From RGIG1681 sp045594425 (GTDB lineage Bacteria > Bacillota > Clostridia > Christensenellales > UBA1242): a stretch of 64,000 nucleotides of DNA. Where the stretch lies: assembly GCA_045594425.1 (NCBI GenBank), contig JAZNYK010000006.1, positions 62,001 to 126,000 of the forward strand, read 5' to 3'. This document shows, piece after piece, positions 18,151 through 26,514 of the stretch. The translations under genes were made by a program, and so were the position numbers. Numbering within the stretch: the stretch's first letter is position 1; the number at the start of each line of letters is the position of its first letter. The notes beneath the pieces are model-generated. The model ran no database searches, had not been told where the DNA came from, and was given only the letters and a program-made list of their open reading frames with translations.

Positions 18151-18894
18151 TTAATTTTTAGAACCTAGTTTTGTTTTTGCAAATGTGATTGTTTTGATTT
18201 TCTTTGGTTTATGTTTCAAAACAACCTTTGAACATTCATTAAGCGTAGCACCTGTTGTAAAAACATCATCAACAATCAAAACATTCTTGCCTTTAATAAA
18301 ATCTTTGTTTTCTAAAACAATCGAAAAACTCCCTTTCAAATTCTCAAGTCTTTCTGATTTTGTTAAACCTGCTTGATGTTTGCGGTCGTCAGACTTTTTC
18401 AAAAGTTCACAAACTTCAATGCCTGTTATTTTAGAAATTTCCTTTGCAAGTTCTTCCGCCTGATTATATCTTCTTTCTTTAAGTGTTTTTGTGTTTGATG
18501 GCACAAATGTTATAACATCAATATTTTCAAATACACCTCTGTTTTCAACCATCATTTCAGCAATGTGTTTTGCATAATATTTTCTTCCACTATATTTAAA
18601 ACTTTTAACAATTTTAGCGGAAACTTCATCATAATAACAATATGAACGATTTTCATCAAATTTATATTCTACATTTTTGCAATAATCACAAATGTTGTTA
18701 TCTAACAACACTTCATCGCCACACTTTTTGCATACATCACCACTAATTTTATGAATATTGCTTTTGCACGTATCACAAAGTTGGAACTTTGTGCCATCAG
18801 CAATTTCTCTTCCACAACCAATGCAAGAATGATTTGTCATAAACAAATCTTCAAACCAATTAAAAATTTTAACAAACTTTTCTTTTGCGCTCAT
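18151..18894 (-). CDS. comFC: ComFC-family phosphoribosyltransferase-like protein
   Basis: ComF/GntX family, linked to DNA uptake in competent Firmicutes. The N-terminus has zinc-binding cysteine pairs (CIGC, CDTC, CKKC, CDYC), followed by a type I phosphoribosyltransferase domain ending in the PRPP loop VLIVDDVFTTGATL. I place the start at the ATG at 18894 (MSAKEKF, 247 residues). A longer in-frame extension to 19242 lies antisense inside cmk and is rejected. There is no Shine-Dalgarno. The -10 CATAAT ends 7 bases before the ATG, so the mRNA probably begins at or next to the start codon (leaderless). No other competence gene is in the window. Confidence 0.88.
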   Translation of the reverse strand: MSAKEKFVKIFNWFEDLFMTNHSCIGCGREIADGTKFQLCDTCKSNIHKISGDVCKKCGDEVLLDNNICDYCKNVEYKFDENRSYCYYDEVSAKIVKSFKYSGRKYYAKHIAEMMVENRGVFENIDVITFVPSNTKTLKERRYNQAEELAKEISKITGIEVCELLKKSDDRKHQAGLTKSERLENLKGSFSIVLENKDFIKGKNVLIVDDVFTTGATLNECSKVVLKHKPKKIKTITFAKTKLGSKN

Positions 18895-18900
18895 AAATGT

Positions 18901-18929
18901 ATTATGCGTTTTTGTTAAACTTTTGTCAA
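18901..18929 (-). promoter_or_regulatory. comFC promoter, predicted leaderless
   Basis: Minus strand TTGACA (18929-18924), 17-base spacer, CATAAT (18906-18901). The A of the ATG (18894) is the seventh base after the -10, the normal transcription start distance. The cmk promoter diverges from only 15 bases away. Confidence 0.65.
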
Positions 18930-18943
18930 ACCAGCATTTGCGG

Positions 18944-18972
18944 TTGACATCAAATTTACAAAAAGTTATTAT
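18944..18972 (+). promoter_or_regulatory. cmk promoter
   Basis: TTGACA (18944-18949), 17-base spacer, TATTAT (18967-18972), followed by GGGAG and the ATG at 18992. Confidence 0.7.
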
Positions 18973-18991
18973 AGTTTTGGGAGAAATACTT

Positions 18992-19669
18992 ATGATTAAA
19001 ATAGCAATTGATGGTCTTTCTGGAAGTGGCAAAGGCGAACTTTCAAAAGGATTAGCAAAAAAACTTAACCTTAAACACCTTGACACTGGTGCAATTTTTA
19101 GAGGAATTGCTTGTGCATTCACAAAACTTGGTTTTTCGGAACTTTCAGAACAAATTGTTGATGAAAACATTAATAAATTTAAAGTTGAAGTTGTTTTTGA
19201 TGGCAACACACAAAACACACTTTTAAACGGAGAAAACATCAATCATTTGCTCCGAGCAGAAGAAACTAGCAAACTTGCATCAAAAGTTTCAATCTATGCA
19301 CCAGTTCGTGAAAAATACCTTGATATTGTGCGTGAATTTGCAAACAACTATGATTGCGTAATTGACGGTAGAGATATTACCAGCATTGTTTTGCCAGATG
19401 CTGATTTAAAAATTTATTTAACCGCAAGTGAAGAAGTTAGAGCAAAACGTAGATATGAAGAAAACGTAAGCAAAAATATTGCTTGCACATACGAAGAAGT
19501 TTTAGAAAATCTTCAAGAACGTGACTATCGTGACACTCACAGAGATATTGCACCTCTCATTTTGGTTGAAGATGCTTTTAAAGTTGACAACTCAAACATG
19601 ACAATAGAAGAAACCATCGAACATTGCTATAAACTTGCCCTTCAAAAACTTGCAGGCAAACAAAATTAA
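18992..19669 (+). CDS. cmk: Cytidylate kinase
   Basis: Phosphorylates CMP and dCMP to the diphosphates for nucleotide recycling. The protein opens with the P-loop DGLSGSGKGELS, then DTGAIFRGIA (the family's DTGAMYR equivalent), IDGRDI in the middle, and the lid arginines in VRAKRRYEE. The ATG at 18992 has GGGAG about 7 bases upstream, giving 225 residues, the normal length. A longer in-frame start at 18923 overlaps the divergent promoter region and is rejected. The usual neighbour rpsA or ispH is absent here. Confidence 0.95.
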   Translation: MIKIAIDGLSGSGKGELSKGLAKKLNLKHLDTGAIFRGIACAFTKLGFSELSEQIVDENINKFKVEVVFDGNTQNTLLNGENINHLLRAEETSKLASKVSIYAPVREKYLDIVREFANNYDCVIDGRDITSIVLPDADLKIYLTASEEVRAKRRYEENVSKNIACTYEEVLENLQERDYRDTHRDIAPLILVEDAFKVDNSNMTIEETIEHCYKLALQKLAGKQN

Positions 19670-19678
19670 CAAAAGGAC

Positions 19679-19707
19679 AAAAATGATACCTAACCGTATC
19701 ATTTTTT
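19679..19707 (+). terminator. cmk terminator / possible attenuator for U32 gene
   Basis: Stem AAATGATAC / GTATCATTT, loop CTAACC, then a T-run. It ends only 7 bases before the ATG of the next gene. Confidence 0.75.
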
Positions 19708-19713
19708 AATAGT

Positions 19714-21930
19714 ATGGAAAACACAAAAAATATTTTTGAACAATTAGAAGTGCTTGCACCTGCTGGAAATGCAGAGTGTTTTAATGCTGCCCTTTCAAAT
19801 GGTGCAAATGCAATTTATTTAGGTTTATCAGACTTTAATGCAAGAATGAAGGCCCAAAACTTTACAACTGAAAATATTCGTGAATATGTTGCACTTGCCC
19901 ACTCTTTTGGCGTGAAAATTTACGTAACCATAAACACTCTTTTGGAAGACCGTGATTTTGACACTCTTTTAGAAATGGTGAAAATATTAACTGAAGCCAA
20001 GGTTGATGCATATATTATTCAGGACTTAGGTGTTGCTCACATATTAAAAAATGCTTTTGACGGCATTATATTACACGCAAGCACACAAATGGGCATACAT
20101 AACCTTCAAGGTGCAAAGATTGCAGAAAAACTTGGATTTTCAAGAATTGTTCTTTCAAGAGAAACCAAACTTGAAGATATTAAACAAATCAAACAAAACA
20201 CAAACCTTGAAATTGAATATTTTGTTCAAGGAGCACTTTGTGTTGCATTTTCGGGCAATTGTTATCTTTCGGCAATGGAAAATAATATGAGCGGCAACGA
20301 AGGCAGATGTTTGCAACTTTGCAGACTGCCTTACACAAACAACTTAAACGGAAAAACCTCTTATGCATTAAGCACACGTGATTTATCCTTACTTGACAAC
20401 TTAAAAGAACTCATTGATGCTGGCGTAACCAGTTTTAAAATTGAAGGCAGATTGCGTCACGCTGGATATGTTGCAACCTGCACAAATATATATAAAAACG
20501 CAATAGAACTTATCAAAAACAACAAGATGAATGATAAATTCAAAAAATTGAGTGAAAAAGCGTTACGCACAACTTATTCACGTGGCGAATTTAACAAAAA
20601 TGCCTATCTTAAACCAACAAAACAAAATAATATAATTTATTCAGACTATCAAAACCACATAGGCATAAAAATTGGTAAGGTTAAATCTGTTATGCCATTT
20701 AAAAATGATTTGTTCAAAGTAACCATAGAAAGCAACGAACCTTTACACTCTGGTGATGGATTAAAAATAATTAATCCAAAAACAAAAGAACAAGTTTCTA
20801 GCCTTGGAATTGGAAACATAGACAAACTATCATCAACAACTTATGTTATTTACACTAAAAATAAATTTTCTGCAGGGCTAGATGTTCACCTAACTCAAAA
20901 TAGTGAAGCCGAACAATCACTTTTGCAAAACACACAAAAAATTAAAATTAATATTAAATTAATTGCTAAAAATGGTGAACCTTTAAAGGTTTTTGCTGAA
21001 AACAAATTCACATCAATTTATTTTGAATCTGAAGAACTTTTAGAACCTTCAAAAACTTACCCACTATTTGAAAAAGATTTCAAAGACCAGTTTGAAAAAC
21101 TTGGTGACTCAATATTTGAACTTGAAAACTTTAAAGTAAAAACAAACGATGTGTTTGCGCCAAAAAGTTTGCTAAATAAATCACGCAGAAAAATGGTTGA
21201 ACTTTTAACAGAAAAAACCGTTGCTGAAACTGAAAAACATCTCTCTGTTAATTTCAATGAAAAATCACTGCAAAATGTAAAAAATCAAAACATAATAACA
21301 AAACCATACAATTTAATTAAAATCGATAATGAAAATTTTGAGGTTCAACCAAACACAATTTATGTTTACTCACCAAGTGACTACACTTCTTGCAATCCAC
21401 AAAAAATTATTCAAAAAACAAAGCCTGAAAACTTTGCAATTGAACTTCCTACAATTATGAGTACAAGTGACTTTGCCGTGTTTGAAAATGTTTTAAACAA
21501 ACTGCCAAAAAATATTTATATTTATGCAAATAACATTGGCGGACTTTCATACTCTGAACGTGGATACAGCGTGATAGCCTCTCCACTTTTAAACATCAGA
21601 AATAATTATGCATTAAAATGCCTAAACTGGCTTGGCATACAAACCATTTGTGCAAGCATTGAAGCACGAACAGAATTTGCTGAAGAAAACAACCTTATTT
21701 TCTTTGAAAGTGGAGATTTTCCATTCATGACATTTGCACACTGTCCATACAAAGCCACACTCGATGGTTCTTGCGACAAATGCAAACATGACGGCAAACT
21801 CACCTATACCTCAAGTGCAAAAACAACCTACAAAATCAAACGAACAAAACTAGCGAACTGTTATTTTGCTTTAAACAAAACATTATCGCTCGGAAAATCT
21901 AACTATAATCTTACAAATTTTGTGCATTAA
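19714..21930 (+). CDS. U32 family protein, RlhA-like (23S rRNA hydroxylation family)
   Basis: U32 'peptidase' family protein. Members with this layout include RlhA, needed for 5-hydroxycytidine in 23S rRNA, and TrhP for tRNA. The N-terminal U32 core reads LEVLAPAGNAECFNAAL, then FVQGALCVAFSGNCYLS and NEGRCLQLCRLPY, the cysteines expected for an iron-sulphur cluster. TRDLSLLDNLKELIDAGV and FKIEGRLR follow. The middle (about 380-480) resembles the DUF3656 insertion, and a C-terminal CPYKATLDGSCDKCK adds a further cysteine cluster. Length 738 is on the long side. No Shine-Dalgarno precedes the ATG, and a terminator hairpin lies directly upstream. The start is still plausible because the family's N-terminus begins just after it. 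Confidence 0.82.
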   Translation: MENTKNIFEQLEVLAPAGNAECFNAALSNGANAIYLGLSDFNARMKAQNFTTENIREYVALAHSFGVKIYVTINTLLEDRDFDTLLEMVKILTEAKVDAYIIQDLGVAHILKNAFDGIILHASTQMGIHNLQGAKIAEKLGFSRIVLSRETKLEDIKQIKQNTNLEIEYFVQGALCVAFSGNCYLSAMENNMSGNEGRCLQLCRLPYTNNLNGKTSYALSTRDLSLLDNLKELIDAGVTSFKIEGRLRHAGYVATCTNIYKNAIELIKNNKMNDKFKKLSEKALRTTYSRGEFNKNAYLKPTKQNNIIYSDYQNHIGIKIGKVKSVMPFKNDLFKVTIESNEPLHSGDGLKIINPKTKEQVSSLGIGNIDKLSSTTYVIYTKNKFSAGLDVHLTQNSEAEQSLLQNTQKIKINIKLIAKNGEPLKVFAENKFTSIYFESEELLEPSKTYPLFEKDFKDQFEKLGDSIFELENFKVKTNDVFAPKSLLNKSRRKMVELLTEKTVAETEKHLSVNFNEKSLQNVKNQNIITKPYNLIKIDNENFEVQPNTIYVYSPSDYTSCNPQKIIQKTKPENFAIELPTIMSTSDFAVFENVLNKLPKNIYIYANNIGGLSYSERGYSVIASPLLNIRNNYALKCLNWLGIQTICASIEARTEFAEENNLIFFESGDFPFMTFAHCPYKATLDGSCDKCKHDGKLTYTSSAKTTYKIKRTKLANCYFALNKTLSLGKSNYNLTNFVH

Positions 21931-21941
21931 ACACAATTTGC

Positions 21942-21971
21942 TTGCAAAAATAAAAACTTGTATGCTATATT
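21942..21971 (+). promoter_or_regulatory. Promoter of 141-residue membrane protein gene
   Basis: TTGCAA (21942-21947), 18-base spacer, TATATT (21966-21971). Confidence 0.45.
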
Positions 21972-22003
21972 TTAATTAACGTAAGATATTAAGGAGAAAA
22001 GTT

Positions 22004-22429
22004 ATGGCTGATTATATCATTGGTGGCGTTATTATCGCTATTATTGCTTTCACATTTATTGGTTCAATTGTTGGAACAATCAAAAAAGCAAAAATTCGTG
22101 CAGAAGAAAAAACTCGTGAAGTTGATGATGTTGTTATTAAACATGGTGTTCGCTACACACCAGAAGCAACAATTGTTGACGAGAAAGGCAACGACAATGT
22201 AACATTTGTTAAAGGTGACATTGTTATCAAACCAAGAAAAGTTGCAAAAGTTGGAAAACACGAAGAAATTAGACCAGGCAAATGGACTATTCTTGCAACA
22301 AGCGAAAAAGCAACAACTTTCAATGTTAGAATTGGAAACTATGTTCAAGAATACAAGCATGGTCAAGAAATTGTGCTTTCTGAAGGCGATGAAGTTTGCC
22401 CAACAAGCACAACTATCATTTTAAGATAA
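22004..22429 (+). CDS. Small membrane-anchored hypothetical protein
   Basis: Not recognised. Residues 4-26 form one membrane helix (YIIGGVIIAIIAFTFIGSIVG). A short basic segment and a soluble domain of about 100 residues follow, which look beta-rich (alternating pattern, IRPGKWTILAT, FNVRIGNYVQEY, GQEIVLSEGDEV). The domain holds a single cysteine. Positive residues after the helix suggest the soluble domain stays inside. AAGGAG lies 7 bases before the ATG. The gene is monocistronic with its own promoter and terminator. Confidence 0.75.
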   Translation: MADYIIGGVIIAIIAFTFIGSIVGTIKKAKIRAEEKTREVDDVVIKHGVRYTPEATIVDEKGNDNVTFVKGDIVIKPRKVAKVGKHEEIRPGKWTILATSEKATTFNVRIGNYVQEYKHGQEIVLSEGDEVCPTSTTIILR

Positions 22430-22437
22430 CCTACCCC

Positions 22438-22472
22438 AAAAAAGCAGTGTAACTCCCTTTCACTGCTTTTTT
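22438..22472 (+). terminator. Terminator after the 141-residue protein gene
   Basis: Stem AAAAAGCAGTG / CACTGCTTTTT with a T-run. Confidence 0.85.
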
Positions 22473-22508
22473 GCTGCACAAAATATATTTTTAATTTGAT
22501 TTTAGATA

Positions 22509-22537
22509 TTTACAATTAATAACTTTTATATTAAAAT
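22509..22537 (+). promoter_or_regulatory. Promoter of the two-gene 22566-23613 unit
   Basis: TTTACA (22509-22514), 17-base spacer, TAAAAT (22532-22537). Confidence 0.6.
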
Positions 22538-22565
22538 TATAATAAGAAATCATGGAGGTGCAAAA

Positions 22566-23312
22566 ATGCCTATTTATATGTCATTTGACGATATGCGTGA
22601 CATCTATTTATTCAACAACGCAAGGCGTGAGGCATTGCTTGCAGAAGCATTAAAACAACCTTCAGCAACTCAGCAAATGCAATTTGTTGCAAATTATTTT
22701 TTAAACAACTTGCCAGCAGAACAAATTGCAAAGATAGACAAAGTTTCACCACGCGACATTCTTCCATTTAAATATGATTATAGTTTTTTGGAAGACTACG
22801 CAACACACATGGTTAGAGAAAAAGAATCAAGAAGATACAACGGTTCAAGGTATGGCATAACTTTGCAACAGGCAGATGTAGACAAACGTGGCAAAGAAAA
22901 AATAAATATATATCCAACCACCTATTCCCTAAAAATGGGCACTTGCATAATGTTTGCAGCAGAAATTCAAAGATTTTCACACGACTTTGGCTTATCCTGT
23001 GAGATTGTGGATGAAATGGCATATTGCTACGACAAATTCGATGGCAAAAGCACCGAAGGCGAACCAATAAAAACAAATCGTATCGTTAAAATGCATCATT
23101 ATTACAACATTTTAACAATTGACGGCAAAAAATATAAACTTGACATTGCAGGGGCTTTAACCGCCCAAGATTTTAACAAAGAACATCCAACAATAAAAAT
23201 AGACCCATCTGTATTTTATTTTTCAGAAGACTTTTCAAGCAAGCCTTTTGAAGATAGATATAACAAAGGCATTGCCCCATACAATTTAAAACAAGAATCA
23301 CAACCAGAATAA
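22566..23312 (+). CDS. Hypothetical protein with transglutaminase-like Cys-His-Asp pattern
   Basis: Family not recognised. It has no signal peptide or membrane helix. KMGTCIMFAAEIQ places C127 at the start of a helix, followed by MHHYYNILTIDGKKYKLDIAG with H177/H178 and D193. This Cys, then His on a strand, then Asp order matches the transglutaminase-like / papain-like fold. GGAGGTG lies 5 bases before the ATG. It is followed 20 bases later by a small coiled-coil gene in the same unit. If active it would be a cytoplasmic cysteine hydrolase or amidase; this is inference from motif order alone. Confidence 0.7.
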   Translation: MPIYMSFDDMRDIYLFNNARREALLAEALKQPSATQQMQFVANYFLNNLPAEQIAKIDKVSPRDILPFKYDYSFLEDYATHMVREKESRRYNGSRYGITLQQADVDKRGKEKINIYPTTYSLKMGTCIMFAAEIQRFSHDFGLSCEIVDEMAYCYDKFDGKSTEGEPIKTNRIVKMHHYYNILTIDGKKYKLDIAGALTAQDFNKEHPTIKIDPSVFYFSEDFSSKPFEDRYNKGIAPYNLKQESQPE

Positions 23313-23331
23313 AACAAAAGGAGTAAACAAA

Positions 23332-23613
23332 ATGGAAGAAAAACTCAAAAAATTAAATGGAAAAATCAAAAGAAGACTAGTTAAACTAGCAGACCTTCAA
23401 AAACAATACAATCAAAAAAGTTTAAAAACACCAACAAATCAATTATTAAATAATGCAGACCTTGCACTCTTGAATGCTGAAATAGTTGAACTTAAATCAG
23501 ATATTACAGAACTTTCATTTGCAAGAAACGACCTTTTAAGGGCAATGGGAAAACCATCAATGCCAATCGAGTTACCAAAAGCAGAATCAGAACAAAACCA
23601 ACCTGGTTGCTAA
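23332..23613 (+). CDS. Small coiled-coil hypothetical protein
   Basis: A 93-residue, strongly charged helical protein with two coiled-coil stretches (about 1-25 and 45-72) and a Pro/Gln-rich end finishing in Cys. Not recognised. AAGGAG lies 8 bases before the ATG. It shares promoter and terminator with the transglutaminase-like gene upstream, so it may be its partner. Confidence 0.65.
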   Translation: MEEKLKKLNGKIKRRLVKLADLQKQYNQKSLKTPTNQLLNNADLALLNAEIVELKSDITELSFARNDLLRAMGKPSMPIELPKAESEQNQPGC

Positions 23614-23621
23614 CAAGCAAA

Positions 23622-23652
23622 ACAAAAAGACCTTTTTCAAGGTCTTTTTTTA
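23622..23652. terminator. Bidirectional terminator
   Basis: Stem AAAAAGACC / GGTCTTTTT between convergent genes, T-rich on both strands. Confidence 0.8.
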
Positions 23653-24657
23653 TGCAATAAACATAATAACAGCAAACACTCCAGCAAGCCCCAAAATAAA
23701 AGCAATAATGTTTTTTACTTTTGAATGCTTTATGTGTTTTTTTATTCCATCTCTTACCCCAGATTTTTTTGCATTTGCGCCAATTTGAACTTCTGGATAA
23801 GACACAAAATCTTTAAGATTATCAACATTATGATAGGCTTTGTCATAACTGCTATATTCTTTTGATTGTTTTGGAATAATCAAACTATATAGTTTTGATA
23901 ATTTTGCAGATGGAACAAGCGGATTAATAAACAAACTCAACAATAAATATACCGCAAAATAACCATATCTATATGGATACAAATCTATAATTGTTACATA
24001 TTTTTTTAACAAAACGGCAAGCACACAAACCAAAATTGCAGATAGAATAAATGCCCTATAAAAAGTTGCACGATATTTTATCTTTTTTCTTTTTGTGATT
24101 AAGTTTGACAACCTTGGTTCTAAACTATCAATTTTATTTAAGATTATGCTTTTTAGTTTAGTCACTGCGGCACTGCAATTTTCACCAGACACGGTATAAT
24201 AAATGCTATCTTCCCTAAATTTGATATATACATCTTGAGAAACTCTATTGCTTGGGTCAGAAGAATAATCATCTGCTTTGTAATCATTATAATATGAAAT
24301 ATTCATATTAATTGTAATTGCTTCCATTTTATCAAACCCTATGTGTGAAACTGATTGAATAAACTCATCAGCACTTTTTCCATCGATGTTCGAGCCATCC
24401 ACATAAGATGTGTTTATTGTAAAAGAAGAACTTGACCTTTTATTATGAAAAACTTGTCTTTTAAATTCAGGATAATTTGCAAAGTCATTTGAACTATAGC
24501 GAGCGTCATTCCATTGTTTATAATTTGCTTCTTCTTCGTTTACAAGTCTTTCAGTTTCATTAAAAATCTTTTCCTTATCAACAAAATACGCATTAAATGT
24601 TTGAATCAAGTCATAAATGTCTTTTTGTGTTACAATAACATTCTTTATTTCTTCCAT
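23650..24657 (-). CDS. Hypothetical membrane protein, three predicted helices
   Basis: Not recognised. A soluble N-terminal domain of about 195 residues ends in a coiled coil (ILNKIDSLEPRLSNLITKRKK). Two membrane helices follow (about 203-221 and 233-252) and one at the very C-terminus (about 315-334, ending AVIMFIA). GAGGGC lies upstream of the ATG. The stop overlaps the shared terminator. Neighbours give no hint of function. Confidence 0.7.
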   Translation of the reverse strand: MEEIKNVIVTQKDIYDLIQTFNAYFVDKEKIFNETERLVNEEEANYKQWNDARYSSNDFANYPEFKRQVFHNKRSSSSFTINTSYVDGSNIDGKSADEFIQSVSHIGFDKMEAITINMNISYYNDYKADDYSSDPSNRVSQDVYIKFREDSIYYTVSGENCSAAVTKLKSIILNKIDSLEPRLSNLITKRKKIKYRATFYRAFILSAILVCVLAVLLKKYVTIIDLYPYRYGYFAVYLLLSLFINPLVPSAKLSKLYSLIIPKQSKEYSSYDKAYHNVDNLKDFVSYPEVQIGANAKKSGVRDGIKKHIKHSKVKNIIAFILGLAGVFAVIMFIA

Positions 24658-24688
24658 TGTGCCCTCATAACATATTTTTTACACGCTA

Positions 24689-24694
24689 ATTATA
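24689..24694 (-). promoter_or_regulatory. Extended -10 promoter of the 335-residue membrane protein gene
   Basis: Minus strand TGC-TATAAT about 30 bases upstream of the ATG at 24657; no convincing -35. Confidence 0.45.
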
Positions 24695-24749
24695 GCATAG
24701 CAATAAAAAAAACAATAATGAAATTTACATAAAAGTATTTTTTGTAACA

Positions 24750-24780
24750 AAAAAAAGAAGATTGCAATCTTCTTTTTTAT
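24750..24780 (-). terminator. ABC operon terminator
   Basis: Long palindrome AAAAAAGAAGATTG / CAATCTTCTTTTTT right after the stop at 24786. Confidence 0.85.
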
Positions 24781-24785
24781 CTTTA

Positions 24786-25592
24786 TTAAACTAAACTTGT
24801 TTTCTTTAAAACTGTGTTACTAGCCACACCTAAACCATAACTAAACAAAACACTTCCAACCAAACATAAAACAACATTAACAATAGTTGAATTTAGTGGT
24901 GTAATAATTGGAATCATAGTAAACATCAACATACCTATTCCAAAAGAAAGTAAAATTGAAAGCCATAGTTTTTGTTTTGCAACAACACTTGCAAACAAAT
25001 AAATTGATGAAAATACTGCAACTAACAAAGTTTTAGACAAAACACTCATAACAATATTTCCAACATTAACACCTTCAAGTGCAAAAGGAAGTCCTGCAAT
25101 TGCCCCACCTGCCATAGAACCAATAAAGAAAGCAATAATCATGCTGGCGCCAGCAACAAAACAAACAATAGATTTTGATATAACATAATCATCTTTTTTT
25201 GCTCTTACTGTAAACAAATTTTTAGCATATCCACTTCTGAAATCGTCTGCAACAAAAATACAAACAAACACACAGATTAAAAAGAACATCATGTTTATAT
25301 TGCACATACTTGTGATATCCATGGCCATTGCTCCAGCACCGTCACCACCAACACTTCCAATTATTTGCCAAACATTTTTAAAACCTTCCATAACGGTTTC
25401 TTCACCAGTTTGTGGATTCACCGAAACAGTTCCATCCATCATTGTTGTCATAACCAAAATTAAAATTGGTATAACAAGCGAAATTCCCACCATGATGTAA
25501 TAAAGTGGCGAAGTAAACATTCTTCTAAAATCTACACCAAGCATACTTTTTAATCTGCTTTTAAAAGTGTTTTTTTCAAACTTTACAGACAT
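24786..25592 (-). CDS. ABC-2 type exporter permease (second copy)
   Basis: Six-helix ABC-2 permease of 268 residues. The N-terminal LGVDFRRMFTSPLYYIMV motif precedes the first helix, with helices at about 31-50, 100-121, 145-167, 180-200, 205-230 and 236-256. The external loop after helix 1 contains a short hydrophilic segment. It starts 1 base after the stop of the ATPase gene upstream, whose end supplies the AAGGAGG. With that ATPase it forms the second ATPase/permease pair of a four-gene operon, and it resembles the 26515 permease closely enough to suggest duplication. The cargo is unknown. Confidence 0.85.
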   Translation of the reverse strand: MSVKFEKNTFKSRLKSMLGVDFRRMFTSPLYYIMVGISLVIPILILVMTTMMDGTVSVNPQTGEETVMEGFKNVWQIIGSVGGDGAGAMAMDITSMCNINMMFFLICVFVCIFVADDFRSGYAKNLFTVRAKKDDYVISKSIVCFVAGASMIIAFFIGSMAGGAIAGLPFALEGVNVGNIVMSVLSKTLLVAVFSSIYLFASVVAKQKLWLSILLSFGIGMLMFTMIPIITPLNSTIVNVVLCLVGSVLFSYGLGVASNTVLKKTSLV

Positions 25593-25593
25593 A

Positions 25594-26502
25594 TTACCTT
25601 ACCTCCTTATTACTCATAAGATTGATATAATATTCCTCAAGACCAATCTTGTCAGTTTTAAGTTCATTAACAATCACATTGTTTTCATATAAATAAAGCA
25701 CAACTTCTTCAGGTGTTTTAGCATCATAAACTCTAAGGTATTCTTTTTGTTCATCCTCTAAAACTTTTGAATATTTTTTGTTTAAAAGTTCTTTTGCACG
25801 AATGTTTTCTTTGGTTTTTATTGCAACAAATGTTGGGCAACTATTTTCAAGTTCATCAGCAGTCATCTCAACAATCATTTTTCCACCACGAATAATGCCA
25901 TAGTGTGTTGCAATTTTTTCAAGTTCTCCCAAAATGTGTGAAGAAATCAAAACCGTGCATTTGTTGTTTTTGGTTATGTCGGTTAAAATTTCTCTCATAA
26001 TTCTCATACCATCAGCATCAAGACCATTGATTGGTTCATCAAGAACTAAAAGTTTTGGATTTCCTAGTAATGCCATAGCAATACCAATTCTTTGCTTCAT
26101 GCCAAGTGAACAGTTTTTGTATTTATTTGAGGCAGAGCCCTCCATTCTAACTAACTTTAAAACTTTTCTAACTTCATCTTCTTTGTTTTCAAGTTTTAAG
26201 TTTGTTGCTTGAATTAAAAGATTGTTCCAAACTGTAAGCCCTGGGAAACATCCCGGAGATTCAATCAAAACACCTACACTTGCTCTAACATCTGGGTCGG
26301 TATAATCTTTATCATAAAGTTTAACTTCACCGCCAGTTGGATGAATAAGTCCACAAATAATTTTTTCTGTAGTAGATTTTCCACTTCCATTTTCGCCGAT
26401 AAATCCATAAATTGAACCAACTGGCACTGTCATGTTTAACCCAGCAAGGGCTTGTTTTTCACCAAACACTTTTGTTAAGTTTTTTATTTCTATTGCATTC
26501 AT
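25594..26502 (-). CDS. ABC exporter ATPase (second copy)
   Basis: ATP-binding subunit of a BcrA/CcmA-like ABC-2 exporter. It shows Walker A GENGSGKST, the signature CSLGMKQRIGIAMALLG (LSGGQ replaced by SLGMKQ, as in this subgroup), Walker B LLVLDEPINGLD and the SSH switch. A C-terminal domain of about 80 residues is typical of antimicrobial-peptide exporters. The start is the ATG at 26502 with GGAGGGG upstream; the preceding GTG is rejected. It is very similar to the 27336-28238 ATPase along its whole length. Confidence 0.9.
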   Translation of the reverse strand: MNAIEIKNLTKVFGEKQALAGLNMTVPVGSIYGFIGENGSGKSTTEKIICGLIHPTGGEVKLYDKDYTDPDVRASVGVLIESPGCFPGLTVWNNLLIQATNLKLENKEDEVRKVLKLVRMEGSASNKYKNCSLGMKQRIGIAMALLGNPKLLVLDEPINGLDADGMRIMREILTDITKNNKCTVLISSHILGELEKIATHYGIIRGGKMIVEMTADELENSCPTFVAIKTKENIRAKELLNKKYSKVLEDEQKEYLRVYDAKTPEEVVLYLYENNVIVNELKTDKIGLEEYYINLMSNKEVR

Positions 26503-26514
26503 CACTCACCCCTC

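Noticed and set aside
18895..19242. N-terminal extension of the comFC frame
   Set aside because: It lies antisense to cmk, spans both divergent promoters and adds a sequence with no ComF similarity; the family N-terminus starts at the ATG at 18894.
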